NCBI GenBank assembly: GCA_030142905.1
Contig: JASJOG010000070.1
Location: forward strand, 1,527,546 to 1,591,545
Length of the DNA stretch: 64,000 nt
Direction of reading: 5' to 3'
Source: Heliopora coerulea
Taxonomy: Eukaryota > Cnidaria > Anthozoa > Scleralcyonacea > Helioporidae
Part shown: positions 13,142-26,100 of the stretch, one piece after another
Layout: every line of letters starts with the position of its first letter
Numbering within the stretch: position 1 is the first letter of the stretch
Translations under genes and position numbers: made by a program
The notes under the pieces: generated by a model
What the model saw: only the letters and a program-made list of their open reading frames with translations
The model's database searches: none
What the model was told of the DNA's origin: nothing

Positions 13142-14040
13142 AAGCATTTGGCAGTTTTGGGGACTTATGTTGTTATTCACCAAGAATATTTGAACAGGCG
13201 AAATCTTTAGATTGATATTTTCAATCTTCTGAAGTATTATCTGGGTGATTCGAATCGAGAGCTTAAAATAATTTATTCTTGAAGTCCAGTTAGTATGATA
13301 ACTGCGTCAGTAGATATAATATCTATCAGAATCCTTTTACTAGACTTAAATGACTGAAAGTTAAACTCATTAAGGGGCGTGGTTCATCCCGTTAACGAGT
13401 AAAATTATAGTCAGAGTAAAATTATAGAGTGTGCCCTTGCCCCTTAATTGGTTGAAATTTAATGTTAATGGGTGCAACTAGAATTTCCGAAAAGGTGGTG
13501 GCCGGATTAAGGAGAAGTTGATTTCCTTTTTTCTTCCCTGATATGATAAAGTAATTTGGATAGAGAGCCCATGGCCATTTTGGTAACTAAAGCATACCAA
13601 AATTACCAGCTGAAGGAAAATGAGATGAAACTAAGATTCAAACTTGAATTTACATGTCGTTTGTCGTTAAAGTGTTGAACTAACTCCCTTAATTTCTTCT
13701 TCTCCTCATTTCTCTCCAAATCAACAAGAAGATGTTAAATAGTATGGTTACTAAGTCGCTCGTTCTGACCTTTAAAAGATACATAAATACGTGAATTACA
13801 ACTTTCAAGAAAGTTCGACATAAGATTTTAATCTACTTTCTGGGATATAATATAGAGCTTAATTTATACGATTTATTAAAATTAGCTAGAAATTGTTCGT
13901 CAAATTTGACATTGATGACACTGAACAGGTATTGCGCGAAATAATTTCGGCCATTGGTAAATTTAATCCATCTTGGCATTTGAAAATTATCTGCCCAGCA
14001 AATCTTTGAAAAAGTCCTCCATGCGTAGTAATTATCCAAC
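13142..14040 (-). other. Gene A 3' flank
   Basis: Contains the gene A 3'UTR at its upper end. No unambiguous poly(A) signal was chosen. Confidence 0.35.
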
Positions 14041-14162
14041 TCATTTTCGGAAAGCGTGGAAGATAAGTACCACGGCCCCCACTACGACAACCATCATGAA
14101 TACTACCAATATCAGAGTGCCAATAGCAAGCGACTTTATAGTCTCTAGTTCGTCATCATCAT
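14041..14162 (-). CDS. Gene A terminal exon: transmembrane helix and stop
   Basis: 122 coding nt from acceptor TTATGTTAG to the TGA at 14043-14041. It encodes an acidic start (DDDDELETIKS), a strongly hydrophobic helix of about 25 residues (LAIGTLILVVFMMVVVVGAV...) and a short tail HAFRK. No signalling motif is present. The 3'UTR lies below 14041. The sequence is duplicated at 62022-62144, with a frameshift. Confidence 0.72.
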
Positions 14163-17100
14163 CTAACATAATCGAAAGGGAATAAAATATGTTATATATA
14201 GGATATACCCAACAATTAGTCATCCTAAGGCATCCACAGATTTATTCGAAAGTAAAGAAAGCGCGAGTTTATGGTTTCGCTCTCTTTCTGTCATCTCAGT
14301 GTAGCTTCTTTTTCCAGAAAACATTTAATCTTCGTTGTTTCTTTCCCAAAACTTTATGAAAAACTGAAACACTCCTAAAAACAACGTGGTATTCTTTACA
14401 AATACTTTCGTGTCGTAATTTTGAAAACTGCTGAAAGCCGTCCGACATGAAGGACAGGTGAAATATGAATATTTGACGCACAAGGAGAAAATAAGTAAAT
14501 TCCAATAAGACATTGGAAAAGTTATTCCTCTCATATCCACACCATTGAGAATGATTCAACTGACCAAACAAAAGGTAGGTTAATTGTCACGACTTATGTA
14601 AAGGCAGAACATTCAGGCGTATCGACAGAGATTTCCTAACCCTGAAGTGATAATTTGGCACAACGTCAGGAAATATATAAACTGAAGACATAGAACAGCG
14701 TTCCAATTATCCTAACCAGTCTCTGGTAAAGATTTATGATATAGTTTTTCTACGGCTGCATTTTTTTTTCTGATCATTATTGCAAGTGTTGTTGTTAGTG
14801 GGATATAGTAAACACAAAGAAATCTTTTTAGATAAGATTCCAATTAATCAACTTAGATTTTTATTAGCAAAGCTGAAGACGGAACCGTGCCGTAATAACG
14901 TTCTTTATCTTAAATATTTTAAGACGTTTTCTTCTGTCATTTATATTTTATTTTAAAGATTTTTAATAGACGTCTAATTATGATATGAGATTCTATCAAC
15001 GTTTCTCTTTTTAATTTGTAACACGATGGATTTTTAACAGAAGTTTTCGAATATGAATACCTCTTGAATCCTGTCCTTGAGGTCTACCAGGGATTTCATT
15101 GGAAACTAAATTCGTCAAGAAAATAATGTAAATAAATAAATAAATGAATGAATAAATATAAATTGAGCTAACAGAAAATTGCTTGAGTGTTTCTGAGCTG
15201 CGACAGACACAACGACGTCACTTCAACGGGAAATATGTCTAATGGGAATAGATAGTCCTACTACAGTGAATCTTTGCATAAAGCACTGGAGCTTTCTCAA
15301 TCAGCTCTTAACATCCATCTGGCAGGCGCTCTAATTTCTGATTATCTCTTGGATAAAAACAGTTAAGAGTATATTACCAGTTAATCGTTATAATCTGTCT
15401 AGAACTAAAGTGGTCTTTATTTACTGCAAATCGTAGGATAAAAGCCGTGTACGTTGCAGCTCTCAAGCATCTTCCTAAACGTCTAGACGTTATACTGGCT
15501 TTTCTGTTTTCTGGTAGATAGTAAAGAGAATAAAAGCTAACCACAATTACTGAGATTTGTCTTTTGAATTTATCTGAACAAAGCTGGGTTGCTTCTTCAA
15601 CGAAACCCTGTTATGCTTTCTATGGATAGCAATTTAGGATTGCAAATTAATTATGAATTAATTTTAGTTTTATTGAGTTACCCAGAGATAAGTACCTATT
15701 GAAGATTGAGCTGTAGTGAGAGTCACACTCGAAGTTGAAATGTCTGGAAAAGGATAAAATAAAGAAAAGAAAGTATTTAAAAAGTCGATCAATAAATGAA
15801 TTAATAAATCAACAAATAAACAAGTGAATAAATGAGTGAATTAATCAATGAATAGATAAGCAGAATGACAAATAGATTATTACACAGACATACAAACAGA
15901 CAGAAATAGGAAACTAAGTTTTTTATTAATCTTATTGTTTCTTCACTTACAAATAAATTTGCTTTTCTTGAAAGCAAAAATTCAGCGAAAAATATCATAG
16001 ATTAATAAACGTATTTGACGATACGGCAATTTGCCCTTTTCTATGAGCAATGACTAGGATAATATTAGAAACAGCACGTACACAACAACAATTTCGGATA
16101 TTTATTACCAAGAAATCAAGAAAAACAATTGCTTGTAAGGCAAAAACACTTGCAATCGTGATCCATCAATGAGTTGTAAACCACGACAGAGCTGATCAGA
16201 TTCACGAATTTGCCATGTTTCGAAATTTGCAATTGTGTTAAAAACAGACGTGAAAGAATATAAAATTTCAGATGACCTACCTTTTCTTGTTGAAGACAAA
16301 AGCATAAATGGAGGTATGCTTGTACTGGACATTGTTTTTCCTTGAAAATTGGACATCAATATTATTAAAAGTAAAAACGAAAATAAGGATTTCTATCCTC
16401 TAAATCCATTATACAGATACAGGAACAGTTGTTGTGTATGATTTTTAGTCGTCCACTACTGAATTGCTACGTTTAGTACGTTACTGAATACAGAGAGATA
16501 TAAAATCACAAAATAAGTGGAATCTAGTAATATTCACGTTAGTTTTAAAAACGGTTATTGTGAATGTTACTGCTATAAATTTTTTCGAAGAAATTTTCCT
16601 TGTCATATAGCTACACCTATTATATCTGATTTTGTCATGCATCTGTGCTTGAAATGGTGGGATAAAGGTTAAGGAATCAAATAAAAAAAATTAAAAAGTT
16701 CTTGGAAAGAAATAAACGGGCCTAAAGAAGTGAAGGTGAAGGAATAACGTGGCATAACTCAGATCAAGAAGGCAGGATTTCCCCCAAATTTTGCCGAAAT
16801 CGTTAACGGTGTTGTGAGTAAGAGTTTCTCTTAGAGCTAATCTCCAATGGAGTAAGTTTCAGTAGTACTTTTGCGAATCAAAAGGATGCGAAGTTATTGT
16901 CTGCGTGTCAGAAGAGTGAAAAAAAAGCGTTTTATGTATAAGTACAGTACATGTGCAATTAAATGTAAAATGCATACGTATATGTTAAGGTATATGTATG
17001 CGTATATGTGTAGAATATATTAGCTTCAAATCGACGTGGATACTAAAATATTGAAAAAGGAAAAAAGATTATACACTTTTTTCTGTTGATTATTAGAAAA

Positions 17101-20100
17101 TATCCTATCATTAGCACCAACCTCAAACTCATTAACGCAAAAATACATTCGTTTTAATGGATCGTCACTCATTAACGCAAAAATACATTCGTTTTAATGG
17201 ATCGTCACTCATTAACGCTATTGACTCATTCATTTAAAATTTTTGCGTAAAATGTAACAGTTAGTGGCGAAAAGCAACCATTGGCATGAAACGGCATCGA
17301 ACAGCATCAACAGACGACCATTAACTTCATTCTTCTGTACATTTGGGACAATAAAATTTCAATTACGTCAGACGTTTGTCAGTTATGTTGCAGGGTCCAT
17401 TTAAGGTTATATGGAATCAGGGATATATCAAACAGTTAATAAAACTTTAGTTCACTGCACGTTAATTTCTAACACTCAACAATTTTCACATCTTAGCAAA
17501 AACGTTTTAAAATCAAAGCTTACAGAGCAGTGCAGTAAAGTTCAGTACAGTTGAACACTGTACAAATACATGTATTCAAGTGCTCATTTGTCCAAATTAT
17601 CCCTGAATTTCTTATCCGTTCAAACAGCGTGGCAAGTAAGTCTGAATAAGTTGGTACCACTGGGCACATTTGTGAGCATTTATCATTCTCAGATTTCTCT
17701 CACATGTTGGAAGCAATAGCTGCTGTTCCTTGACGTCTTGCCTCAGCTTGGTTACACATCTCAGCCTGGATTTTAGGGCGAGAAATATCGGTTTTAATGG
17801 CCGCCATAATGGAACTTATGATCTGTTCAACAATGTTCAAGAAAGGGCTGTAAGGCGGTAGTATTTTTGAGCACTTCGATGTGCGAGAGCACCGTCGTAT
17901 ATAAACACCACATGTTCTTCCAGATTCAGTCATTGCCTTATCTGCATTAAAAATTCGTTAAATCTCGGTGCATTTATGGCTACAAGTATCGCTGAGTATA
18001 GAACGAGACCGTTAATTTGCGAAATGGCCGTCGTTACATTCACATTTCGACCTAGTTGGCGACAGACCTGTCTGTAAGCACGCTCGCCAATTCGTGCTTT
18101 ATCGAAATTTCTGGCAGTCCAAATGTTCTACCCACACTCGTCAATGAAAATACAGTGCTGAACAATTCTATTTGCCATAAACCATTTTGAATACTCGATC
18201 CGCTTTTGAATTACGTCCGGTCTGTTTCTGTCAACTGGAAGTGGTCTGGCTAACTTTACACTCCAAGGCATTCCATCAAGAGCTCTCGCCACCGTCTGGT
18301 CATGGACTGTAGATTTTCTTGATAAACGTTGTTGAAACTTCTTGTTTATTTCCATTAGAGTGAGAAGACAGATTTCATTAACGATGTCGTTTAAACATTC
18401 TCTCATCTCACCATCGACTCGGATATTGTTTGGGCCACCACATGGAATCTCTTCAACTCTGCCCTCTCTCACATATCGTGCTACAATGCTGCTGGCTGTT
18501 GACCTGTTTATTCCCAAGGCATCCCGCTACCGCAAGGAAGTCTTCATGTGCGTTTTCGAAAGCCCTGACAAGTCTTTGGTGGTGTTGCAAACGAATTCTG
18601 TTTCTCCTATTTATTTCGGCCATTACAATACTTACTGGACAAATGTCTTGCGTAATTGACATTTTATTTTCCCAAATGTATAGTAGAATGAAGTTAATGG
18701 TCATCTGTTGGCACTAATAAATGCAATTTGTTGCAAATGATTGCGTATATATCCTAATGAATGTCACTTTCTATGCAAAAACTTTAATTAAACCTGACAT
18801 AAGCGTTAATTAGAGTCGATTGATTAAAATGAATATGTTTTTGTATTAATGAGCTTGAGGTTGGTGCTAGTATATGATAGTATATTTTCTGGTAAAGAAC
18901 AGTAAAAGGTGCATTAAAGAATATTTTCATAAAAAGATTAAACTTTTAATAAAAAGAAAAATAAAGAAAGAAAAAAAGAAAGAAAGAAAGAAAGAGCAAT
19001 GGATGGAGGGATGGAAAGATAGACGGACGGATGAACAGACGGACAGAAAGAAAGAATGAAGGAACGAAAGAAAGAAAGAGAGAAAGAAAGAGAGAAACAA
19101 CGATGGATGGAGGGATTGAAAGATAGACGGACAGACGGACAGAAAGAAAGAATGAAGGAAGGAAACATAGAAAGAAAGAAAGAATGAAAGAACGATCGAA
19201 AGAAAGAAAGAAAGGAAGAGAGAGAAAGGAAGCAAGAGAGAAAGATAGAAAGAATAAAGGAAAGAAAAGAAAAAGGAAGAAAGAAGTAAGGAGAGAAAGA
19301 AAAAAGAAGGGTAGAAAGAAGAAAAAGAAGGAAGAAAGAATGAAAGAGGGAAAGAAAGAAAGAAAGGAAAAAAAGAGAAAAGAAAGGAAGGAAAGAAGAA
19401 AAAGAAAAAAAGGAAAAAGAAAGGAAATAAGAAAGAAAGGAAGGAAGAAAGAAAGGAAGGAAGAAAGAAAGGAAGGAAGGAAGAAAGAAAGGAAGGAAGA
19501 AAGAAAGAAAGAAACGAAACGAAGAAAGGAAGAAAAAGGGAAAGAAGAGAAGAAAGAAGGAAAGAAGGAAAGAAAGAAAAGAAAAGAAAAAATAGTCATG
19601 ACGTCTCTCCTTATTGAGTAAAGTAGGTACTGGCATTAGCAAGAGTATACTTAAAAAGTCAGATACGGACTGAAAAGAACTAAATCAAAATATATTTTAT
19701 CAGTTGAACAAATTCGTACCTGTCATTTCGTAGAAGACAAAAGAATGTCAAATTCTAGTTTACCTACCATTTAATGTAGAAGAAGGAACCATAACTGGAG
19801 GTATGCTTGTGATGTTCATGAATCCTCCTAAATATTTCGAACAATAATTTAATTATTTTTATATTTTAATTTTCATTATGTGGTGTTTTCATAATTTTTA
19901 AATAAAGTTTTGTTTGCATTTGTTATTCTTCAACTTTAAAATTTCAGATTAATCCAGACTTAGATAAACGTTTGTTGAACTGATCAAGAAGTACCTGTTG
20001 AGGAAAGAGTCGCGGTAGGAATCAAACTGGAAGCTAAAACTTCTAAAAAGCGAAACAGATTAATTAATTAATAAATTACTTAATTGATACTTTTATAAAT

Positions 20101-23100
20101 AAATAAGTAGGTGAATAAATAAATGAACAAGCAAATGAATAAATAAATAATACAACACTTGAATGATTGTAGGACTTCATTAGCCCTTTTCGGGGCGAGA
20201 AAAGAAAGAAAGAAAAAGATAAAGAAGAAAGGAAAGAAAGAAAGGAAGAAAGAATAAAAGAAAGAAAGAAAGGAAGGAAGGAAGAAAGAAGGAATGAAAA
20301 GAAAAGAAAAGAAAAAAATAGTCATGATGTCTCCTTTTATTGAGTAAAGTTGGTACTGGCATTAGCAAGAGTATACTTAAAAATTCAGATACGGACTGAA
20401 AAGAACTAAATCAAAAAAACATATTTTACCAGTCATTTCGTAATTTGCATTTATTATTTACAGAGTTGTCAAGGCATGAAAAAATGTCAGTTCAGATGAC
20501 CTGCCTTTTAATTTAGAAAAACGAAGCATAACTTGAGATATGCTTAGGCTGTTCATTAATCCTTCTAAAGTTTTTGAATGATTAAGTATTTTTGACGTTT
20601 CGATTATCAAATGTTTCAGTAATCTTCATATAAAGTCTTGTTTGGATTCCTTATTCTTCAGCTCTAACATTTCAAATTAACATGGACTTAGACATGTGTT
20701 TACTGAATTAATGAGGAATGAGTACTGTTTGAGGAAAGAGCTCCAGTAGCAGTCGAACTGGAAACTAAAACTGCTCAATTAAAAAGAGATTAATTTAATA
20801 AGTTAATTAATTAATTAATAGATATATAAATAAGTTAATTAGTAAATAGGTAAATGAATAAATAAACAAATGTTAGAATAGATCAATAAATAAATACGTA
20901 AATAAATAATGAAGTAAACAGGCCGACAGAAAGACAGAAAAGAAGATAGAGAGAAAGGAGGGCTGGTAGGTAGACAGACAGACAAACAAATAGGAAGGCA
21001 GTCGTACAGACAGGCATATAGACAGACAGACAAAAAGAAAGGGAGAAGGAACTTAAGAAATACAGGAAATCAGATTGGAAGACCAACAGACCGACAAATG
21101 TAAGTATAGTCGACTATGGTAGATCTTACAGATAACAGCAAGCAGTCGATGACAAAAAATTTGACTGATTGGTTAACGATTACTCAGTAGAACTTTGTTT
21201 TCAAGGCCAACGTGCCCGCAGTATTGATTTATGAACGAATATTAGACGTGAAGAGAGTCAATCAGATAATTAGGTTCGCAATCGACTGCCATGAATGTCT
21301 GTTAGACAGATATATCTTGGTTACTTGCATGGTGTTAAGATTTGATTAAACCCTTTCCGATCCGAGACATCTCCCATTGACGTGTAAAGCCATCAGGCGC
21401 TAGCCAGAGGAAACTTAAAAAGTCGGATACCGACCGAAAAGAGTTAAACTAACAAAATAAATTCGTACCTGTCATTTCGTAGAAGACAAAAGAATGTCAA
21501 ATTCCAGTTTACCTACCATTTAATGTAGAAGAAGGAACCATAACTGGAGGTATGCTTGTAATGTTCATGAATCCTCCTAAATATTTCGAACAATAATTTA
21601 ATTATTTTTATATTTTAATTTTCATTATGTGGTGTTTTCATAATTTTTAAATAAAGTTTTGTTTGCATTTGTTATTCTTCAACTTTAAAATTTCAGATTA
21701 ATCCAGACTTAGATAAACGTTTGTTGAACTGATCAAGAAGTACCTGTTGAGGAAAGAGTCGCGGTAGGAATCAAACTGAAAGCTAAAAAGTGATACAGAT
21801 TAATTAATAAATTACTTAATTGATATTTTTATAAATAAATAAATAAATAAATAAATAGGTGAATAAACAAATGAACAAGCAAATGAATAAATAAATAAAT
21901 AAATAATACAGCACTTGAATGATTGTAGGACTTCATTAGCCCTTTTCGGAGCGAGAAAAGAAAGAAAGAGAGACAGAAAGAAAGGAAGAAAGAAAGAAAG
22001 GAAGGAAGAAAGAAAGGAAGGAAGAAAGAAAGAAAGAATGAAAGAAAGAAAAAAATTGCTAAAACGTCTCTCAGACGTTACCGAGAGTAAAGTTGTGTGG
22101 CTTCAGGCAGAAGGAATTTAAAATTTAGATACGGATGGAACGAAAAGTTAAACAAGCAAATTGTATTTTCTACGTCATTTTCGTAAGTTATATTTGTTGT
22201 ACAGAAACAGGTGTAGTGGCATAAAACAATGTCAAATTTTAGGTCACCTACTTTCTAATGCAGAAGACCTCCGCACAGCTGTAGATATACTTGTGCCATA
22301 TATGAATTCCCCTAAATGATTTTAATAATAGTTTAATAATTTTAATGTTTCAATAATAATGATATTTATTGAAATTTTTAAACAATCATTATTCTTCAAC
22401 ACTATATTTTCAAATTTATGAGGAATTAAGCATAGGTTTATTTAATTTTCGGGAATAAGTACCTGTTGAGGAAAAAGCTGCAGCGGGAGCCGTTGTGGAA
22501 GCCAAAATATCTGAAAAGGAAAAGATTAATGTTAAATTAAAATTAAGCTTAGACCACCGAATTCGTAGATAATAATCTACATTCTGTGTGAACGTCGCTG
22601 GTTGCAGTGGTAATAAAAAGTTACATGGTTATGACTCCATAATTCTAAAATATTAAAAGATATGGTAAACCTGAGATGTCGCGTTCAAAGACTTAATTTT
22701 ATGATTTTATTCCTTGTTTAGATTCAGTCACTTTGTATAACAACCTCCTCTCAATGAAAGATTTTAAAGTATTTTCGCTAACTTGTATTTCACACTTCTC
22801 GCTGCCTGTATGGACGTAAAACTTGGTGAAAAATAATGTTTACGAGGTGTAACCACCAAAGCGTTAGAAGAGATCAACTGTAGAAGCCTGCACAGGCACT
22901 TTCCAGTCCTTGCAATAGCAATCGGGATGAAAAAGAAAGCTGGTTACCTTTTGAAGAACTTTGCATGACATGTGAACTCATGGTTAGAGACATGCTTGCT
23001 ACAAAATGGACACACAGAAAAGTTTATAAAAAAGCCGTGCTTGAAACCCAAGTCAATTCCAGGGTTATAATTTATAAGGCTGTTTTGCCATATATATCTT

Positions 23101-26100
23101 GTTGTTACGTTTTTCCGTTCCTAAATTATTAGAATTAAAGCAATTTCAACCATCAGCAGCGTGTTTCCCCGAAAGAGAACTTAATCGACAGCATTTTAAT
23201 GTTATCTTTTTATATGTGGATTATCGCAACCGTAAATTCAGTATCGGTTTATTTTCTAATTTCTGGACAGGAAATGTATCAGAGAATGTAACTATCCTGT
23301 TTTACGTACCACGTTGAGGAGAATAATCTCGATTTAGGTTTTTTATTTACCTCATTTCTTCTGTATGTGCTTTCTGTTAGTAATTTGATGTATCATATAT
23401 GTATATTTATTTTTTTATGTGTTTATTTTACATATCCATATTTGTTTACATGTAGATATGTGCAGCCCAATATCTAAGTACATGTAGATCAACTCTTCTG
23501 TGCGTTTTTGCTTATGGGCTTAAGTTCCTGGATGCGTTAATGCGTTTTGACCATTTGTATTCTATTACTTATCGGAATGGGTATTTTCTTAATCTCGACC
23601 TAGGTTTTTGTTTACCTCATTTCTGCTGTTGGTGCTGGTTGTTGGTAATTTGATGTACCATAAATCTATTTTAAAGTTGTTTATTACTCTTGTTTATCTT
23701 TACATATCTAGATTTGTGTCTATGTAGATAGGGACAACACTGTATTTATGTACATATGGACCAATGCGTCTGTCTTTGCGTATGGGCTTGAATTAGTGCA
23801 TGCGTTAATGCGTTGATGTATCAATGCGCTTTAACCCTTTGTATTCAATTGCTTGTCGGATTTAACATTTTGTGCATTTTCTCATGTATTGTAACCCAGC
23901 CACTGCCAGAGCTAAAAAATTACACGAATCAGCTCATATTTTTTGGCAGAATAAGAAATTACTGTCTGGCGGGTGAATAGGATTACAAGATGATTTATCT
24001 CCGAATGCTGACAATGTGACATAGTTAAATAACTTGTGTACATGATTTTATTTTTGAATGTGTAGATAAGACTATGTACCTCTATGATTTGGTTACGACT
24101 ACTTTATTGTTTCAGTTCGGCGATATTAGATTAAAGATGTGGTAACAAAGATTTTACTTACGGGTATTTCTCTTCCTAAAGGTTAAATTCAGTATTTTTA
24201 AACGGCATCCACCATCACCGCGTGCGATACATCCAACCGTTGCCATTGTTGTGCTAGTAATTCTAAGTGTGCCATTGCAACGAATAAGATCATTTCTTCG
24301 AACATTGATTCCGCAAGTTTGAATTTCCACATTTTGACCATGAAACACTCTAACACTATTTGGTGGGAAGGGTCTTTCGTCTCTAGCTGGAAATCGAGGT
24401 TTCCCTGCGATACATGATATTACAATTTCATCGCCTTGTTGCACCAAGGTGGAGGGCAAGACAGTCACATTCAGATCAGGTTCGGGTTCATCTAGGAAGC
24501 GAAGAGTAGCAACTCAACAAGTCAATAAGAATCTCTCAGATATCCGTTTGGCGAGACGCTTAGTTTGCTGAAACATACTGTACTAATGACTGGTAAAAAG
24601 TACACTTTCAAGAATAGCAAACCTTAGACAGGACACAGCAAAACAAGTAATAAAATCGAAACAGGCTTGAAATGAAAAAAAATATTAGTGATATGATGTT
24701 TTCAGAGCTTCAAGGAACAACAGCCACCGTCTGGAATCAGATTTTAACCGAAGAAGAGCAAACTCGTAATTCCACAATTACCCTGTAATGGTGCATGTGT
24801 TTCATTATAAGATCGTGCAAATACTTGATTGGTTGAATGAGCTTCCGCATGAAAATATGGTAAAGTCTGACTGTTAACCCTATTCAGATGCCATAGTGCT
24901 TATGCCGACTACGATAATTAATAACTCCAAAAACTTTTGAAGGTATATAGTCTATCCACTATGTAGGGAAAACCCTAGGGCGAAGGAGAACTGTCCCTTT
25001 AAAGGATATGCTACATTAATGGAAGGTGATCATATTGAGCAAGGCTACGTTGCATCCAGCTGATATTGTAACGTCGAAAAACCTCCAAGGAACTTTGAGT
25101 TAAAACTAATTTAGTTCTAGGATTAGAGTCAAGGATTGGTATAAGGTTATGATGGGTATCAACAAAACCATGTAGGTATCCCTAAAACATAACACCACGA
25201 CATTTGGTGGTTGTTGAATAGCCTCGGCTCGAGGTGTGTCAGTAATAATTGACATTATATCCAATAAGGAGTTTGAAATGCGATCTTTAACATGTAGAAA
25301 TAAAATTATGTGTTGTAAAATTGATCAAGAGGCATCAGTGTGTGAAACAAAAACATAGGTAATGACTGACTTTTTGACGTTTGCCTTCACTAGTCATTTT
25401 TCCGACAAAAATACACTATCCGTTACACTGACACCTGGACTTCAAAGTTTGGGGAAAAACTCAAAAATCAAAAAGTTTGTACCAAGCTGAATAGCAAATA
25501 TTAACCGCTTGTCGCCGAATAGTTATACATGACGCGAAATAATTATAAAACTCTTTTTAATATGAATTAGCACAATATTTTGATAATTAACACCACAGTT
25601 TTGATTGAAAACTTTATTTGCGACATGTTTTGGAATGTGCTTATTCCGTAATCAGGTAATTTACAGTAAGTTCGTTATAATGACAATTGAATAGTATTTG
25701 ATGACGCTAAGTTGGTTTGCGCCAGCTACAGCAAAATGCATTTCAAATTAATAAGGATTAAAATTGCATTAGTGGAAAGTTACACGCAAGTCATAATTTG
25801 TATGATATGATGGTAATTTATTAACAGAGATTATAAAGACAAGTTTAAGATAATATAAAAAAAAAACAACAACAAACAACAGTTAACAATAACGATAAAC
25901 AAAAGGATCATGTAATCTTAAATTTGTCCCTGTAATCTTTGTTAATAAATTACCATTATCTGAAACAAATTATGCTTTACGTATAATTTCCGCTGATGAA
26001 ATTTTAATCCCTATTAATTCGAAATACATTACGCTGTAGCTGACGCAAACCAATTCAGCGCCATCAAATATTATTCAAATGTCATTATAACGAGCTTACT

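Larger units (their letters stand above)
17112..18869 (-). mobile_element. Tc1/mariner-type transposon, inactive, in a gene A intron
   Basis: Terminal inverted repeats of about 50 bp begin TAGCACCAACCTCAA at the left and match the complement at the right, with TA at both ends. The minus-strand transposase remnant runs from about 18627 to 17700. It has an N-terminal helix-turn-helix region (NRSTASSIVARYVREGR), a first catalytic Asp in FIDECG, a second in FIYDGALAH and the Glu in FLNIVEQ. Stops and frameshifts (near 18515 and just after FIDECG) make it non-autonomous. A 42-bp piece of the left end is duplicated at 17131-17215. Confidence 0.75.
19600..22510. repeat. Four tandem copies of a stalk-exon unit
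   Basis: A unit of about 0.7 kb, each with one type-1 and one type-2 mini-exon, recurs starting near 19600, 20310, 21390 and 22060. Units 1 and 3 are nearly identical over several hundred bases, including intron sequence. Shared intron landmarks include a motif around 'gatacggactgaaaagaact' and, beside three units, a GAAA/GAAG polypurine run. Unequal crossing-over between the units would change stalk length without breaking the reading frame. Confidence 0.7.

Noticed and set aside
14296..14571. A 91-codon ORF open in both gene A and copy E as a real exon
   Set aside because: The two copies are recent duplicates, so an open frame in both is expected by chance; no splice sites match the cluster phase.
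18927..19642. Long open frames (up to 234 codons) on both strands
   Set aside because: They lie entirely in the GAAA/GAAG polypurine tract and encode only Lys/Arg/Glu or Phe/Leu/Ser runs.
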